Shown: positions 10,928 through 21,989, counted from the stretch's first letter. The stretch: DNA of 64,000 bases from Aricia agestis (GCF_905147365.1 NC_056409.1:17365001-17429000), one strand, 5' to 3'. The notes: generated from the sequence alone by a model not told the origin. Numbers and translations: made by a program.

Positions 10928-11764
10928 ATAATACTTTATAATAATAGTAGTACGATATAATATCCCCTATCTTAATGCAATTTTATAGCAATAATTGAAT
11001 TTATTTTTAACACATCACAAGATTTATATGTTTCGGCGTAAGTAGAAACGAATTTCTCTTGTGAGATTAAAAGCAGGAATGTGTGCAATCGACAGGAGAT
11101 TTACATATTGTAGTTTCATGTTACTGCAGCGGATTGGACCGATTCTAGCGCTGCCTGTAATTTTACATTGGCATTGTATATTTTTGAACGCGACGGTGAA
11201 AATAAAGCTTAGAAAAGAAAAAGCACATTATGTAGATTGTTAAACGAATACTCGTGCTACGACTGTGAGGTATGGTCGAGGCATTGTCAAGATGTAGTAA
11301 AAATTATAACAAATGGCAACTGGATCTATAAGCACAATTTAATAGCAGAACTATGACAATGTAATGTACACTAAACTTAATAACAGCGCCTGAACTGATA
11401 ATGCGTGAGTTCCGAAATTTAACCCAGTATATGCCTGTGCTCATTAAGTTTTGAATCCGACGCCATTATATTGTAGTGGTGTGCCACTGGTGAGACAAAT
11501 GTGACGTATAATAATGATTTCAGAACGAATCAATTTATTACATTTGATCGCGTCGATTTTATACTCTGATTTTATTATATCGATATACGTATTTCAAAAT
11601 TTACCTATACAACAGAATAGGTTGTAAAAAAGATCGGTTAAAACTTATAGTAGAGACTTTTCTCATTAATTGAACTGACGATGGATCACTATTCACCACT
11701 ATACAGTAGAAAAGTGCATAATAATATAAATATGGAGTAAGAAAATATAAGGTAGTCGTGTATA
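10928..11764. other. no feature recognised
   Basis: Unique-looking AT-rich DNA. The 60-codon ORF at 11061-11243 has no motif. Confidence 0.4.
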
Positions 11765-12126
11765 TCTATACTAATATTATAAAGCGGCAGGGTTTGTTTG
11801 TTTGTTTGAACGCGCTAATCTCAGGAACTACTGGTCCGATTCGAAAAATTCTTTCAATGTAAGATAGCCCTGCATTTATCGAGGAAGGCTATAGGCTATA
11901 CTTTATCACGGTAAGACTAATAGGAGCGAAGAAATAGGGGAAAAGGTGAAAAAAAAACGGGAACATTATTTGAAAGGAACTACTTCTCACGAACTACTGG
12001 AGCAATTTTTCTGTTATTTGCATAGATAAAAAGTGGACCACGTGAAGGATCATAGGCTATTTTTTGTGGACTAATTTGTCTGTGAAATATCTAATTTACG
12101 CGGGCGAAGCCGCGCGGAACGTCTAG
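11765..12126 (+). mobile_element. complete non-autonomous Helitron, family A
   Basis: It starts TCTATACTAATATTATAAAG after an A and ends GCGGAACGTCTAG before a T, a textbook Helitron insertion. A short hairpin, GCGGGCGAAGCCGCGC, precedes the CTAG end. Internal phrases AACGCGCTAATCTCAGGAAC and CACGAACTACTGGAGCAATT match the minus-strand copy at 6838-7217. It has no coding capacity. Confidence 0.9.
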
Positions 12127-14226
12127 TATGATATAAAGTTGTGAAGGTACGGTAGTACGGCACCGACCATCGCCACTCCGGTCGTATAATGACGTTTCAC
12201 GTAGCGCCGCGCGCCAGCTCCTACATTATATTATCGTGCGCGATATTTCGAGACGGATATTGCTAGCGAGTTGTGGATTTGATGCCGAGAGGGAATAGCT
12301 TCTTCCAATCAATGGCGGGGCCCTCCAGCTACTGATTTCTCATATTTGCGAAAATAGGATGTACGCTCGAGTAGATATTGTTTTGCGTATTTTTGGACAA
12401 ATTGGTTATTTATAAAAAAAGGTCATCCCAAATACTTATCCGGCGTTGATTCGATTTCAAAATAAATTATGCTCTTTTTTAGGGCGTAAATTGTGACCAT
12501 CTCTTGTGTGTCCGTAATTCTTATACAGCCTCCTCTTCCCGTTTGGCCATGTTGGTAACCATGATTATCATGCGGAAATCACGACGTCTATAGCATGCGC
12601 AATCGACGTTGATCATGGAAAATCATAGTAGTCGCTGACATTGGCTAACAAACATTATCTGCCAACGTAGAAGCCGTATGCTTAAAAGTAGCAAAGCACT
12701 GTTTTAAAATAAGTAAGCTATAATAAATGAACAGTATGCTGGTCTGATTTATTTTTAAATCTCGGTTTTGTTATCTACGTGTACGGGGTTTTCGTTTTGC
12801 GGAACTTCGCTAACTAAACTCGAGTGCGCAAGTATGCTTTCAACCGCTGAGTGGGAGCCATAGCTTGTGTTTTTAAGCCAGACAAAAATATTCAATTGAA
12901 AATATGGGAATCACGAGTAGGGCTATCTTTTTATAATTTGTTTTCACATTTTGAGAAGAGTTTTCATGTTTATGCAATTATGATAAAGCATGCTTATGGT
13001 TTATTCGTAGTCATATTAACATAAAGCTGTTTTTTTTTGCGATAGGGAATACCTGCCTACATAGGTGATGGGTACTTATTATATTTTCTGTCATGATTTT
13101 TTTTCATATTTGTTTATTGCGAGGAATCGCACAATTTTCAGTAATGATAACATGTGATATTATGTCCTTTGCCGGGACGCAAACCTCCGCCACTACCTAT
13201 ACTAAATTTTACCAATCTTTCATATCAAATCGATTTTATTATAATATATTTATTAGCGTTTAAGTTATTAGTAAATATAACATTAGAATATGAGTATGGA
13301 TTGACCGCCTTTTATTTCTTGGTAATAGTTCCGCTCAGTACTTTACTATAAGAATGGCATTATGCCAGCAATTTTTAATTTAGCCTTTACCCCTCTCAAT
13401 CCAACATTTATTAGAAGATAAGAGTTAACCAACAAAGAGGTAAATAAAACCGACGTCAGTACAAGAAAAGGGTAAAGCTTTCCGTTTCGCGAGCAAAAAG
13501 TTACCTTACCTTTTCCACCGTAAAAATTATATGCCCGGCCTGTATTTTTATCCATGAAAAGTACGTGTTATAATTTTGATGCCTATGTTACAAAAAGTTA
13601 TAAAAATACTTTTTATACAACACAATATTTATACTACTAATAATGTAATTATTAGTAGTACAGATAAAAACGATACGATATGATGTGTAGTAACTAGTAA
13701 AGTATGTAGAATTGATAATATATTTTCAATCAACGAGAAACGTCTAGGTCTACTTGAGTCTCTGTTTCATTATCATTCTGTACACGTGCTCGACGGTGTA
13801 CTTTGCCGCTTTAAATTGGTTTCAATCTTCTCATTTTAAACCCGTTACAAGGGATCCCCGCCGGCGGTCTTTGCCCTTATTGCTTATAAATTAAGGGACC
13901 GGAAGCGTCCCTTTACCTAGTTACCTTTACACCATAGCTACATAATATTGGGAATCTATTAATGTAATTTTAGGGATAACTTCCGGTAGAATAATATCGT
14001 ATCGAAATTTGGGTCGAGTTAGAATCGTTGACTTATTGTTATACTGTCAAAGATAACCATCTTATAATTTAAATAAAATCGGCCAAGTCGAGTAGGTCTT
14101 CGTACGAAGGGTTTCGTACCTACCTATCTACTTAAAGAAATACTTTAAGCAGTTTTTAGGATTTCTTAATACCTGTATTATACAAAATGTTTATGGTGTG
14201 AAAGAATTATTTATTTCAACTCTATT
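12127..14226. other. no gene; one small Helitron relic
   Basis: A GC-richer stretch at 12130-12310 has no ORF or repeat partner. A minus-strand fragment of Helitron A lies at about 13170-13212 (GTCCTTTGCCGGGACGCAAA). AAATCGGCCAAGTCGAGTAG near 14078 is the reverse complement of the end of repeat G. The remainder shows nothing I can support. Confidence 0.45.
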
Positions 14227-14395
14227 TTTTAATAAAATTAGGGGGCAAACGAGCAAACGGGTCACCTGATGAAAAGCAACTACCGTCGCCCATGGACACT
14301 ATCAACATCAGAAGAGTTGTTGTTGAGTTGTAGGTGCATTGAGGTGACCTTTTGAGAGAGAATACGCTCTCTTCTTAAAGGTTTGCAGGTCCTTC
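14227..14395 (-). mobile_element. SINE related to family M through a shared 3' end (minus strand)
   Basis: The plus strand reads GGGGGCAAACGAGCAAACGG, GTCACCTGATG and GTCGCCCATGGACACT, the reverse complement of the family M 3' end. It then diverges into a different body (TCAGAAGAGTTGTTGTTGAG ... TTCTTAAAGGTTTGCAGGTC) instead of the pyrimidine minisatellite. A different head on a common tail is usual for SINEs that parasitise the same LINE. Confidence 0.65.
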
Positions 14396-14772
14396 ATGTT
14401 AGAATAAAGATTTAGCTTATGTACTATAAAATCACACCTGTGGTTGTAATTTCCATCTAGCTGCTAGATTCTAGCGAATACAATTTGTACCTACCAGTGA
14501 TCTGTAAACATGTCTGCAAACGCGCGGAAAAAATGTGCGCTGGGTTGTTCCAAATATTCCCAAATACCAATATTCCGTATTTGCTGTAAATGTCGTGTCT
14601 TTTTTCCTACTCGTAACATCAAAGGACTCACCACAAATATCTAATATTTACGAAACAAGTATTCGGTGTATGGTAACTGTCGGGACGAAAAATATTTGTG
14701 GTATGTTAGGATACCGAAAACCTTTAAAACACACTTTTCTATTTGCATGGTTTGTACCATATGGTTCTAGAC

Positions 14773-15068
14773 GTGGGAGAACCATGCTTCGGCACGAATG
14801 GGCCGGCTCGACCACATTCTCACAGAAAACCGGCGTGAAACAGCTCTTGCGCTGTGTTTCGCCGAGTGAGTGAGTTTAACGGAGGCCCAATCCCCTACCC
14901 TATTCCCTTCCCTTCCCATCCTTGCCCTCCCCTATTACCCTATTCCCTCTTAAAAGGCCAGTAACGCACCTGCAGCTCTTCTGATGCTGCGGTCCATGGG
15001 CGACGGAAGTTGCTTTCCATCAGGTGACCCGTTTGCTCGTTTGCCCCCTTATTTCATTTAAAAAAAAA
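14773..15068 (+). mobile_element. SINE family M, full-length copy
   Basis: Runs from GTGGGAGAACCATGCTTCGG through TTTAACGGAGGCCCAATCCC, a CCCTTCCCTTCCC tract, AAAGGCCAGTAACGCACC and GTCCATGGGCGACGGAAGTT to TTGCCCCCTTATTTCATTT and a nine-A tail. The ORF over 14535-14873 is incidental and crosses its left edge. Confidence 0.85.
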
Positions 15069-15611
15069 CCATTGAGGTGATACACACTTTAACCTCCGCG
15101 CGATGATTTTATTATAATATAAAAAATTATATTAGGCATAAACAACTTGGTAATAAAAACCAACAAAAATTATAATCTTCAAACGGCGTAAATAGCTAGG
15201 AAAACCCAGCGCGGCGTGCTTTTCACTTAGGCCAGATGCAGCATGAGAATTTTCTTCGAACAATACATAAAGTTTTTTTTGGAATAACAGAATAGGTCAA
15301 TGTTTCAATTTGTACCAGTGACGGGAATCTATTACTAACATATTAGCAGAATCTCTAAGCCACAGTCTCTACGCCGTACAATACGAGAGAAATGAACTAG
15401 AACACCGTACACGGGCAGAATTTCATTTAAAAACTCATTTCTCACAGTCACGTAAGTATCGACCGGTGACAGCTTACGTTCGGAGATTTATTATAATCTA
15501 AATACAATGGCGCGCAAAAAGGTGAGCTTACAGGTAAATTACCTCGGCGGGCGAATATCAACAGGATTTTACAGAAATTACGCTCATGTCTGGTATTTAT
15601 CACTTTTTATT

Positions 15612-15905
15612 CGACGACCTCTGTCGTCTGTGGTTCAATTGGTTCAGTGTATGGCAGCTCAAGCCGGGGGTCGTGGGTTCGAATCCCGCCGAGGGAACGA
15701 AAAGTTTTCAATATTCCCGGGTCTGGATGTGTATTAAATATGTTTTATACATGATATAATAAATATAAATACATGTACATTGTATAGTATAAAAGTATTA
15801 AATATATTTCCGTTGTCTGGTACCCGTAACACAAGTCCTTCAGGTACTTACCACGGGGCCAGACTGACGTGATGTGAAGCGTCCATAGATATTATTATTA
15901 TTTAT
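15612..15905 (+). mobile_element. tRNA-derived SINE family S, copy 1
   Basis: The tRNA-related head has an A-box-like TGGTTCAATTGG (15631-15642) and a perfect B box, GGTTCGAATCC (15676-15686), at the spacing of a pol III internal promoter. The unrelated body runs through AAAAGTTTTCAATATTCCCG and GTACCCGTAACACAAGTCCT to CCATAGATATTATTATTATT, an (ATT)n tail. It would be transcribed by RNA polymerase III and moved by a partner LINE. It is not a working tRNA gene, because the acceptor stem does not pair and the body continues. Confidence 0.88.
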
Positions 15906-15931
15906 ATTATTATTATATTACTTATATTTCA

Positions 15932-16077
15932 CTAGATGACGCCCGCAACTCCGTTGCGCCAAAACTCGTTTATCGCGCAGGAACCGTACATTTTACCGGG
16001 ATTAAAAGTGTCCTATGTCCTTTCCCGGGACTCAAGGTATCTCCACACCAGCAAAAAAGATTCGGCGGTTTAGCGTG
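15932..16077 (-). mobile_element. Helitron family A, 3' part (minus strand)
   Basis: CTAGATGACGCCCGCAACTC starts at an ACTAG, the reverse complement of a CTAGT terminus. GCGCAGGAACCGTACATTTT and GTCCTTTCCCGGGACTCAAG follow. The 5' half is missing and the neighbouring DNA is SINE S copy 2. It sits between two SINE S copies of opposite orientation. Confidence 0.8.
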
Positions 16078-16087
16078 AAATAAATAT

Positions 16088-16350
16088 AATATCTATGGAT
16101 GCTGCACACCACGTCAGTCTGGCCCCGTGGTGAGTACCTGAGAACTTGTGTTACGGGTACCTGCAGACAATGGAGATATATTTAATACTTTTATACCATA
16201 CATATTACATATATTTAAGATTTTTATTATATATGATATACATCCGTGACCTAGGAACTTTGAAAACTTTTTGTTCCGTCAGCGGGATTCGAACCCGTGA
16301 CCCCCAGCTTGCGCTACCAACGCGCCACTAACTGAGCCACAGAGGTCGTC
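16088..16350 (-). mobile_element. tRNA-derived SINE family S, copy 2 (minus strand)
   Basis: The plus strand reads ATATCTATGGATGCTGCACA, the reverse of the SINE tail, through GGCCCCGTGGTGAGTACCTG to the head. The B box is seen as GGATTCGAACC (16285-16295) and the A-box region as CTAACTGAGCCACAGAGG. It is oriented head to the right, so it faces copy 1 tail to tail across the Helitron fragment. Confidence 0.88.
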
Positions 16351-16676
16351 AAAATGGTAACTAAACGACAGACGCACTTATAACATGGACCTTGTAAAAT
16401 AGTTGTTTATGTGGAGGAACTTGTTCAAAAACAGCAGAAATTTGTTTCAAAAAATGACACTTTATATAACTTAATACAAGTTAGACAAGTGCTTTTTTAT
16501 ACATACCTCTAATGACTTTTTGGCTGTTCACGTGAAAAAAATATAAAAGAACTGAAGAAGTTTCACAAAACATAAAGAACTAATTGAAAATACAAGACGT
16601 GTGAGGATTTGTAGGATTTGTGTTTTGTTTTTTCACATCGATGTCTTCAACATACTTATTTACCTTAAATTAACTT

Positions 16677-16954
16677 ACGACTTCTGTGGCTCATTGGTTA
16701 AGCTCGTGGTAGCTCAAGCCGGGGGTCGCGGCTTCGAATCCCGCCGACGGACCAAAAAGTTTTCGATGTTATTTGGTTATCGATGTGTTTTAAATATGTG
16801 TGTAATTATAATAATTAAAATCTTAAATAATTGTATGTAAAAGTTTTAAATATATTTCTGTGGACTGGTACCCATAACACAAGTATTTGAGGTACTTACA
16901 CGGCCAGATTGACGTGGTGTAAAGTGTCCATAGATAATATTATTATTATTAATA
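16677..16954 (+). mobile_element. tRNA-derived SINE family S, copy 3
   Basis: The head ACGACTTCTGTGGCTCATTG is followed by TTAAGCTCGTGGTAGCTC. The B box is slightly altered, GCTTCGAATCC. The body runs through AGTTTTCGATGTTATTTGGT and CCCATAACACAAGTATTTGA to an (ATT)n tail ending near 16954. Three copies of this SINE within 1.35 kb make this a local cluster. Confidence 0.87.
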
Positions 16955-17426
16955 GAAATACCTTATATTGTAAGCCTGTCCATAGAATATTCTGCTGGCA
17001 ACCAAAAATTCAATATTACATTATTTCCCTGACTAGGGGTAAGTGGTAACATTGAAGCATATTCCCAGTGATAGCGTTAAATGATTTATAAATGTTGGTG
17101 GGGTAATATCCGACGACGCCGCCGCTTCCGACGACGAGGATATACGTCCTACATACTGTAACGTATGCATTACTTACTGCATATTATAATGTGTGATTGA
17201 TACTGTATCCTATTGTTTATTACTTTAAATATACTTTGCGTGCAGCTTGCAGGGCATGTTGTCTGCGAATACTATATTATATTATGTCTTTACTATATAT
17301 TACGATATATAAGTAATAATTTAATAATAATATGTAATAATAATGCTAGTTAAGCGATATAAACTAGTCTAGAGTGTACCTGACTATCTACTGATGGTGA
17401 AGTAGACACACTTTCACGATTAAAAA

Positions 17427-17477
17427 ACAACCTTAAAGTTTACTTACTTACTCGTGTAGTAACTTTAAGGTTGTTTC
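17427..17477. repeat. short inverted repeat
   Basis: AAACAACCTTAAAGTTT and AACTTTAAGGTTGTTT flank a spacer of about 20 bases (TACTTACTTACTCG). It could form a stem-loop. No function is evident. Confidence 0.6.
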
Positions 17478-17519
17478 ATTTCGAATGGAAGTGGAGCTTA
17501 TAGAGCAACGTTTACAAAA

Positions 17520-17700
17520 TCTTATATCTTTAAATGAGCAATTCTTGTATGTATATCTTATATCTTTGATTGTTCTTATGAAATTTAGTATATAGGGGGT
17601 TTCGGAGGCGATAAATCGATCTAGTTAGGAATCATTTTTAGAAAATGTCATTTAATGCGTGTTTTATCGAATACCGAGCGAAGCTCGGTCAAACAGCTAG
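17520..17700 (+). mobile_element. non-autonomous Helitron family B, first of a tandem pair
   Basis: Starts TCTTATATCTTTAAATGAGC after A and ends GCTAG before T. A 3' hairpin, CCGAGCGAAGCTCGG, lies 11 bases before the CTAG, the arrangement expected of Helitron 3' termini. The internal phrase ATAAATCGATCTAGTTAGGA is shared with copies at 17707, 54749 and 57181. Confidence 0.88.
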
Positions 17701-17706
17701 TATATA

Positions 17707-17905
17707 TCTTTTATATCTTTAAACGAGCAATTCTTGTATATAATTGGAATCTCGAAATCGGCTCCAACGCTTTTCATGAAATTTAGTATATAGAGGGTTT
17801 CGGGGGCGATAAATCGATGTAGCTAGGAATCATTTTTAGAAAATATCATTTTATTCGTGTTTTATCGAGTAGTGAATACCGAGCAAAGCTCGGTCAAATA
17901 GCTAG
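17707..17905 (+). mobile_element. non-autonomous Helitron family B, second of a tandem pair
   Basis: Begins TCTTTTATATCTTTAAACGA and ends GGTCAAATAGCTAG before T, with the hairpin CCGAGCAAAGCTCGG upstream of the end. It lies six bases (TATATA) after the preceding copy in the same orientation. It is longer than its neighbour because it keeps the TATATAATTGGAATCTCGAA segment, so the two are independent insertions, not a simple duplication. Confidence 0.88.
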
Positions 17906-18307
17906 TATAGTAGTTTATAAGATTAAACAAGCCTTGGCCGAGAGCTTCTCATTGGGTTAATAATTCTGTAGATAAGAGGGCGCCGCCTGTTGCTATCACT
18001 TCACACGGATTTGCTGACGATGGGGACGTTTGACACCCACTTCCAACAAAAATACCTCAATATCCCTATTGTGATAAGATGTGATATTTTTATTTTTGTG
18101 TTTGTTTTAAAGAACTCCATGTAGAATAGACCACAAGTATATAAAAAAATTAAAACACTGGAATTTACTGCAAAAAATGCATATTGTTTAAAATTGACAA
18201 TTTAAATTTTGGCGCCAAAACTGATCTATAGTCTGTATGACGTCACTACTGTTTGACAATGATTGATAATGGCTCACCTGATCATACTTCTCAAAAAGTT
18301 GTCAAGC

Positions 18308-18393
18308 CCCGCGTTCCATTTAGCGTTAAAAACGATCAAGACGCTCAAAATAGGAGGCATTTTGATCGTTTTTAACTCTAAATGGAACGCGGG
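18308..18393. mobile_element. 86-bp palindromic MITE
   Basis: The left arm CCCGCGTTCCATTTAGCGTT (continuing AAAAACGATCAA) pairs with the right arm TTGATCGTTTTTAACTCTAA (continuing ATGGAACGCGGG). The arms cover most of the element, leaving a spacer of about 22 bases. It has no coding capacity. Confidence 0.75.
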
Positions 18394-19330
18394 TATGGCA
18401 TGTGTGATGTTACTGAACGCTGATTGGTGTTTTGAAATCCCTTTCGTTTCAAGTTACTTTTAATTCTTAATTTTTGTAAGAAAACAATTTTTCATAAAAT
18501 GTTATCTTATGTGGCTCTTCTTTTATATTTTTTTAGTAGCGTTAATAGCAAAATTTTCATAAATATTATATTAATTAATTTTTGCATGTTCCCTATTATA
18601 TGGGACATTATAGAGCATAATATTACACCTCTAAGCTTCTGATATCATAGAAAATTGTTTCTGATATGTTTTCATGAGTTGAGTTATTTGAGTTATTGAA
18701 TTGATTAAAAAAAACATAGTATGAAAAGTCCATTATAATTATTATCAATAAGTGCAGATCTAACTTATGATCTAACATAATATGCTTCGGTGCCTGTTTT
18801 TCAATCTCAGTGATAAAATCTTCTTTCAAAAACATAATGCGTGCTTTTAAGCTTTTTAAAGTGTATCCGCAAAATTTCAACTCTTTATTCTCTTCGATGA
18901 AACTGAAAAAGCTTTTGAAACAAAGATATGGGAATGAAAATGTCATTTTAAAGACAAACCTATTAAATCCCGTGGTGATTTCGCAATGATTGAAATACGG
19001 ATGGCGTAGCTCTCATGCGGTTGTAATAAGGATAAGTTTCCTGTAGCAATGTGCGGGGAGTCCATGTTCGATACTCCATTACGGTTGGCATTATTAATCA
19101 GACTGGATAAGCACACATGGGGCTAGTGCGTCACTGAAGCCCACCTTCGTTAAATAAGATTTAATTATCCTCTTTTTGCTTCCAATATTTAGTTAATGCA
19201 GTAGGTTGGCTATTTTAAGGGGTTTAAAAGTTATAATAAAAATCCAATTTACCATGAAGATTTAATGTTCTTTTTATTTTTTCGAATACACGTCATAATT
19301 AGAAGTCTACATACTTCGGACTCCGCTTAA
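18394..19330. other. no gene recognised
   Basis: AT-rich. A 107-codon minus-strand ORF at 18623-18946 is low-complexity in composition and has no recognised motif. I leave it uncalled. Confidence 0.4.
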
Positions 19331-19493
19331 CGAGCTACGTCTACAAGCTACGCGCCAAAAGCTACGCGCTACGAGCTACGAGCTACGACGTGCTACGTGC
19401 TACAAGCTACGCGCTACGAGCTACGACGTGCTACGTGCTACAAGCTACGTGCTACGAGCTACGCGCTACGAGCTACGCGCTATAAGCTACGCT
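19331..19493. repeat. GCTACG minisatellite
   Basis: About 16 degenerate 9-10-base units built on GCTACG: GCTACGAGCTACGACGT, GCTACGTGCTACAA and GCTACGCGCTACGAG follow one another. A higher-order unit (CTACGACGTGCTACGTGC TACAAG) is repeated. The stretch is immediately followed by GAAGCGCGTAGCACGTAACG, which contains the reverse complement GCGTAGC. Confidence 0.85.
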
Positions 19494-19762
19494 ATGTCGA
19501 GTTTCCACTCGCGAAGCGCGTAGCACGTAACGTACGTTAATTATTAACTCGTATTAACTCGTTACGAACAACTTTTTTTATATTGTTTTATTAATAATAC
19601 GTATTTATTATCGTAATAAATACGTATTATTTTCTTAGCAAATTGAGTTTTTCTACATCGCAAGACACTTAATAACTTATTAAATTTATTGAAACCAAAT
19701 CAGAGAAAACTAATTTAGCTGAACAGTATTAAAATATTTTATTTAAATATATTATTACGACA

Positions 19763-19974
19763 TGAGTGAGTTTACCGGAGGCCCAATTCCCTTCCGTGTC
19801 CTCCCCTATTCCCTTCCCTTCCCATCCCTACCCTCCCCTATTACCCTATTCCCTCTTAAAAGGCCGGCAACGCACCTGCAGCTCATCTGATGCTGCGAGA
19901 GTCCATGGGCGACGGAAGTTGCTTTCCATCAGGTGACCCGTTTGCTCGTTTGCCCCCTTCTTTCATAAAAAAAA
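19763..19974 (+). mobile_element. SINE family M, 5'-truncated copy
   Basis: Begins within the family at GAGTGAGTTTACCGGAGGCC, keeps the CCCTTCCCTTCCCATCC tract, AAAAGGCCGGCAACGCACC, GTCCATGGGCGACGGAAGTT and TTGCCCCCTT, and ends in an eight-A tail. The first ~115 bases of the family are missing, as expected from incomplete reverse transcription. Confidence 0.85.
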
Positions 19975-20239
19975 GTAGTTTAAGAATAACGAGTGATATT
20001 TGAGAGATATACTAAAATGAGATTTCCAAGAACGCTCCCTATAAACTTACATAACTGCACATTTGATCTAGAACGCCCCAAATTCTTTGGCTCGTTCAGT
20101 TCATCATACAACAGTATTACCGTGTTAATTAACCTCAGCCCAGGTACAATCAATTCGGAGCACCCTCGAGGTTTACGATAAAGGGTAAAAGGAGCCGGAT
20201 TTTAATTAAAACTGCAAGAGTGCGGCGTAAAACAGCTAT

Positions 20240-20275
20240 GCCGTAAAGAAACTAGCGAGCACCAGTCATCTCTTT
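20240..20275 (+). repeat. 36-bp direct repeat, left copy
   Basis: GCCGTAAAGAAACTAGCGAG followed by CACCAGTCATCTCTTT is repeated at 20701-20736 with two mismatches. The pair brackets two adjacent MITEs. Confidence 0.85.
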
Positions 20276-20278
20276 GGC

Positions 20279-20429
20279 TAAAGGTGATCGCACATTTATC
20301 AGAACGCACGCACCGACCGCACTGCATTTTAGAATACGTTGTATACAATTATGTGAAACCTTGCACCTTGCGTGTGTTCGACGCGTACGGCGCGTACACT
20401 GTATGCTGACTAATGTGCGATTAGCTTTA
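20279..20429. mobile_element. MITE with about 20-bp imperfect TIRs
   Basis: The left end AAAGGTGATCGCACATTT is mirrored by the right end AATGTGCGATTAGCTTT. The core contains GCGTGTGTTCGACGCGTACG. It abuts the MITE at 20427-20700. Confidence 0.65.
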
Positions 20430-20700
20430 AGGTGACTTTCCAATCTTTGCTGCAAGCGACCGCGACCGACAAATTTACAAATTTAAAATAAAATGCCACT
20501 TTATAACTAAGGCTATAGGTTTTATTTTGATCTACGCCACTAAAAAGCAGCGCCGCTACTAGTTTGTAGTGTATTTGCTTGCTTTGGGTCGCTAGAGCAA
20601 TGTCGAAAATTAAACCTATGGTCTATGTCATGAAATGGAATTTCATTTGATTTTTCGTCAATTGCGGTCGCTAGCGGCTAGGATCAAAAAGCTACCTTAA
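20427..20700. mobile_element. MITE with TTAA-type ends
   Basis: Starts TTAAGGTGACTTTCCAATCT and ends ATCAAAAAGCTACCTTAA. Inner parts also pair: GCAAGCGACCGCGACC against GCGGTCGCTAGCGGC. TTAA at both ends would suit a piggyBac-type target, but the same bases may simply be part of the terminal repeat. Confidence 0.6.
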
Positions 20701-20736
20701 GCCGTAGATAAACTAGCGAGCACCAGTCATCTCTTT
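20701..20736 (+). repeat. 36-bp direct repeat, right copy
   Basis: Second copy of the repeat at 20240-20275 (34 of 36 identical), directly after the right end of the second MITE. Confidence 0.85.
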
Positions 20737-21327
20737 ACCTTACAACACTTTGCGCCCGCAGACCACCAGATTGTACTTAATTTGCTCGCGCGATTCTCAA
20801 AGATCCCATTCAATCTATTTTGTTTGCACTGTGTAATTAAGGACCTACCCAGTTATTAAAGCAGGACGGGAATCATCAATTTGGTGATTTGGTGTTGCTG
20901 ACTCTTAAGTTGATTGTCGATAACGTGGAGTGCCTTATCTAACAAAGAAATTCTCAGAATCCTTTTTGTTTTTTTTCAAGAATGCGTACCTCCGTTAATT
21001 TATCTTAGGTCTATGTATTATTGTTGCGAAACAATAGTGCACCCGTCTGTCTAATATTAATCAGTAAAAAGCTTCTTGATTTAAAAGAGACTCTTCAATT
21101 TATAAGCAGCAGTCATAAAAGTATCAGACGGGCACACAATAAAAGCGAAAATTGTTTGTGACTGAAGGTGACTTCTAGGAACAATATATTTTGATCCGTC
21201 TGACTTGAAATCGTCGTCAGGGTGACCCGACAGCTGATACAATCTTTTTCACCTACTTTACTAAACAGTAGGAACGTTATACAAAATTTCATTTTGGCTT
21301 CAGTAAAAGAAAAGAGTCTAGAATAAA
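20737..21327. other. no feature recognised
   Basis: Unique-looking sequence; no convincing ORF, RNA gene or repeat partner. Confidence 0.4.
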
Positions 21328-21617
21328 GTAATAATAATAATAATAATAATATCTATGGACGCTTCACACCACGTCAGTCTGGCCCCGTGCTAAGTACCTG
21401 AAGGACTTGTGTTACAGTACAGGTACCAGACAACGGAAATATATTTAATACTTTTATACTATACATATATTATGATTTTTATTATATCATACACATATTT
21501 AATACACATCCATGACCCAGGAACATTGAACAATTTTTGTTCCATCGGCGGGATTCGGACCCGCGACCCCCGGCTTGAGTTGCCACACACTCTAACCATT
21601 GAGCCACAGATGTCGTC
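21328..21617 (-). mobile_element. tRNA-derived SINE family S, copy 4 (minus strand)
   Basis: The plus strand begins with (TAA)n, the reverse of the ATT tail, then ATATCTATGGACGCTTCACA. It ends with the head: a reverse B box GGATTCGGACC and AACCATTGAGCCACAGATGT. This is the best preserved copy: the A-box region (TGGCTCAATGGTTAG on the minus strand) is close to a tRNA D-arm. Confidence 0.88.
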
Positions 21618-21989
21618 GTAAAGTCGTAAAGTTACTCAAATAAATTAATATCTATTGGATGGTTGAAGAAAATTATTATTTAATGGGGTTGAGCTAAATG
21701 CGGTCTCGATTTTTAATCATTACCTGATTTATTTTGCTTGGAAAAAATAAATATATTCATCGAATGGATACAAGTCTTATATGGCGCGTGGCGCAGCATT
21801 TGCTTTTGAAAAACAAACATGTTCGTTAAATATGAAGTTACATTATGCCTCTAGGCAATACCTTTGCAAAGAATAAGACGACACAGAATCATTATTTTTA
21901 ATGTGTGTAAAACATGACACAATAATATAAGGGAAAAAAGAAGGTTGAAATATCATTTTAAGATTTAAAATTACCTTTGCGTGTAGTAG

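Noticed and set aside
15631..15690. Possible tRNA gene (A and B boxes)
   Set aside because: No closing acceptor stem, and the sequence continues into a SINE body and (ATT)n tail repeated four more times.
18623..18946. 107-codon minus-strand ORF
   Set aside because: AT-driven composition, no motif, no splice sites seen.
19331..19493. CRISPR-like array
   Set aside because: No alternating unique spacers; contiguous degenerate minisatellite in a eukaryotic genome.
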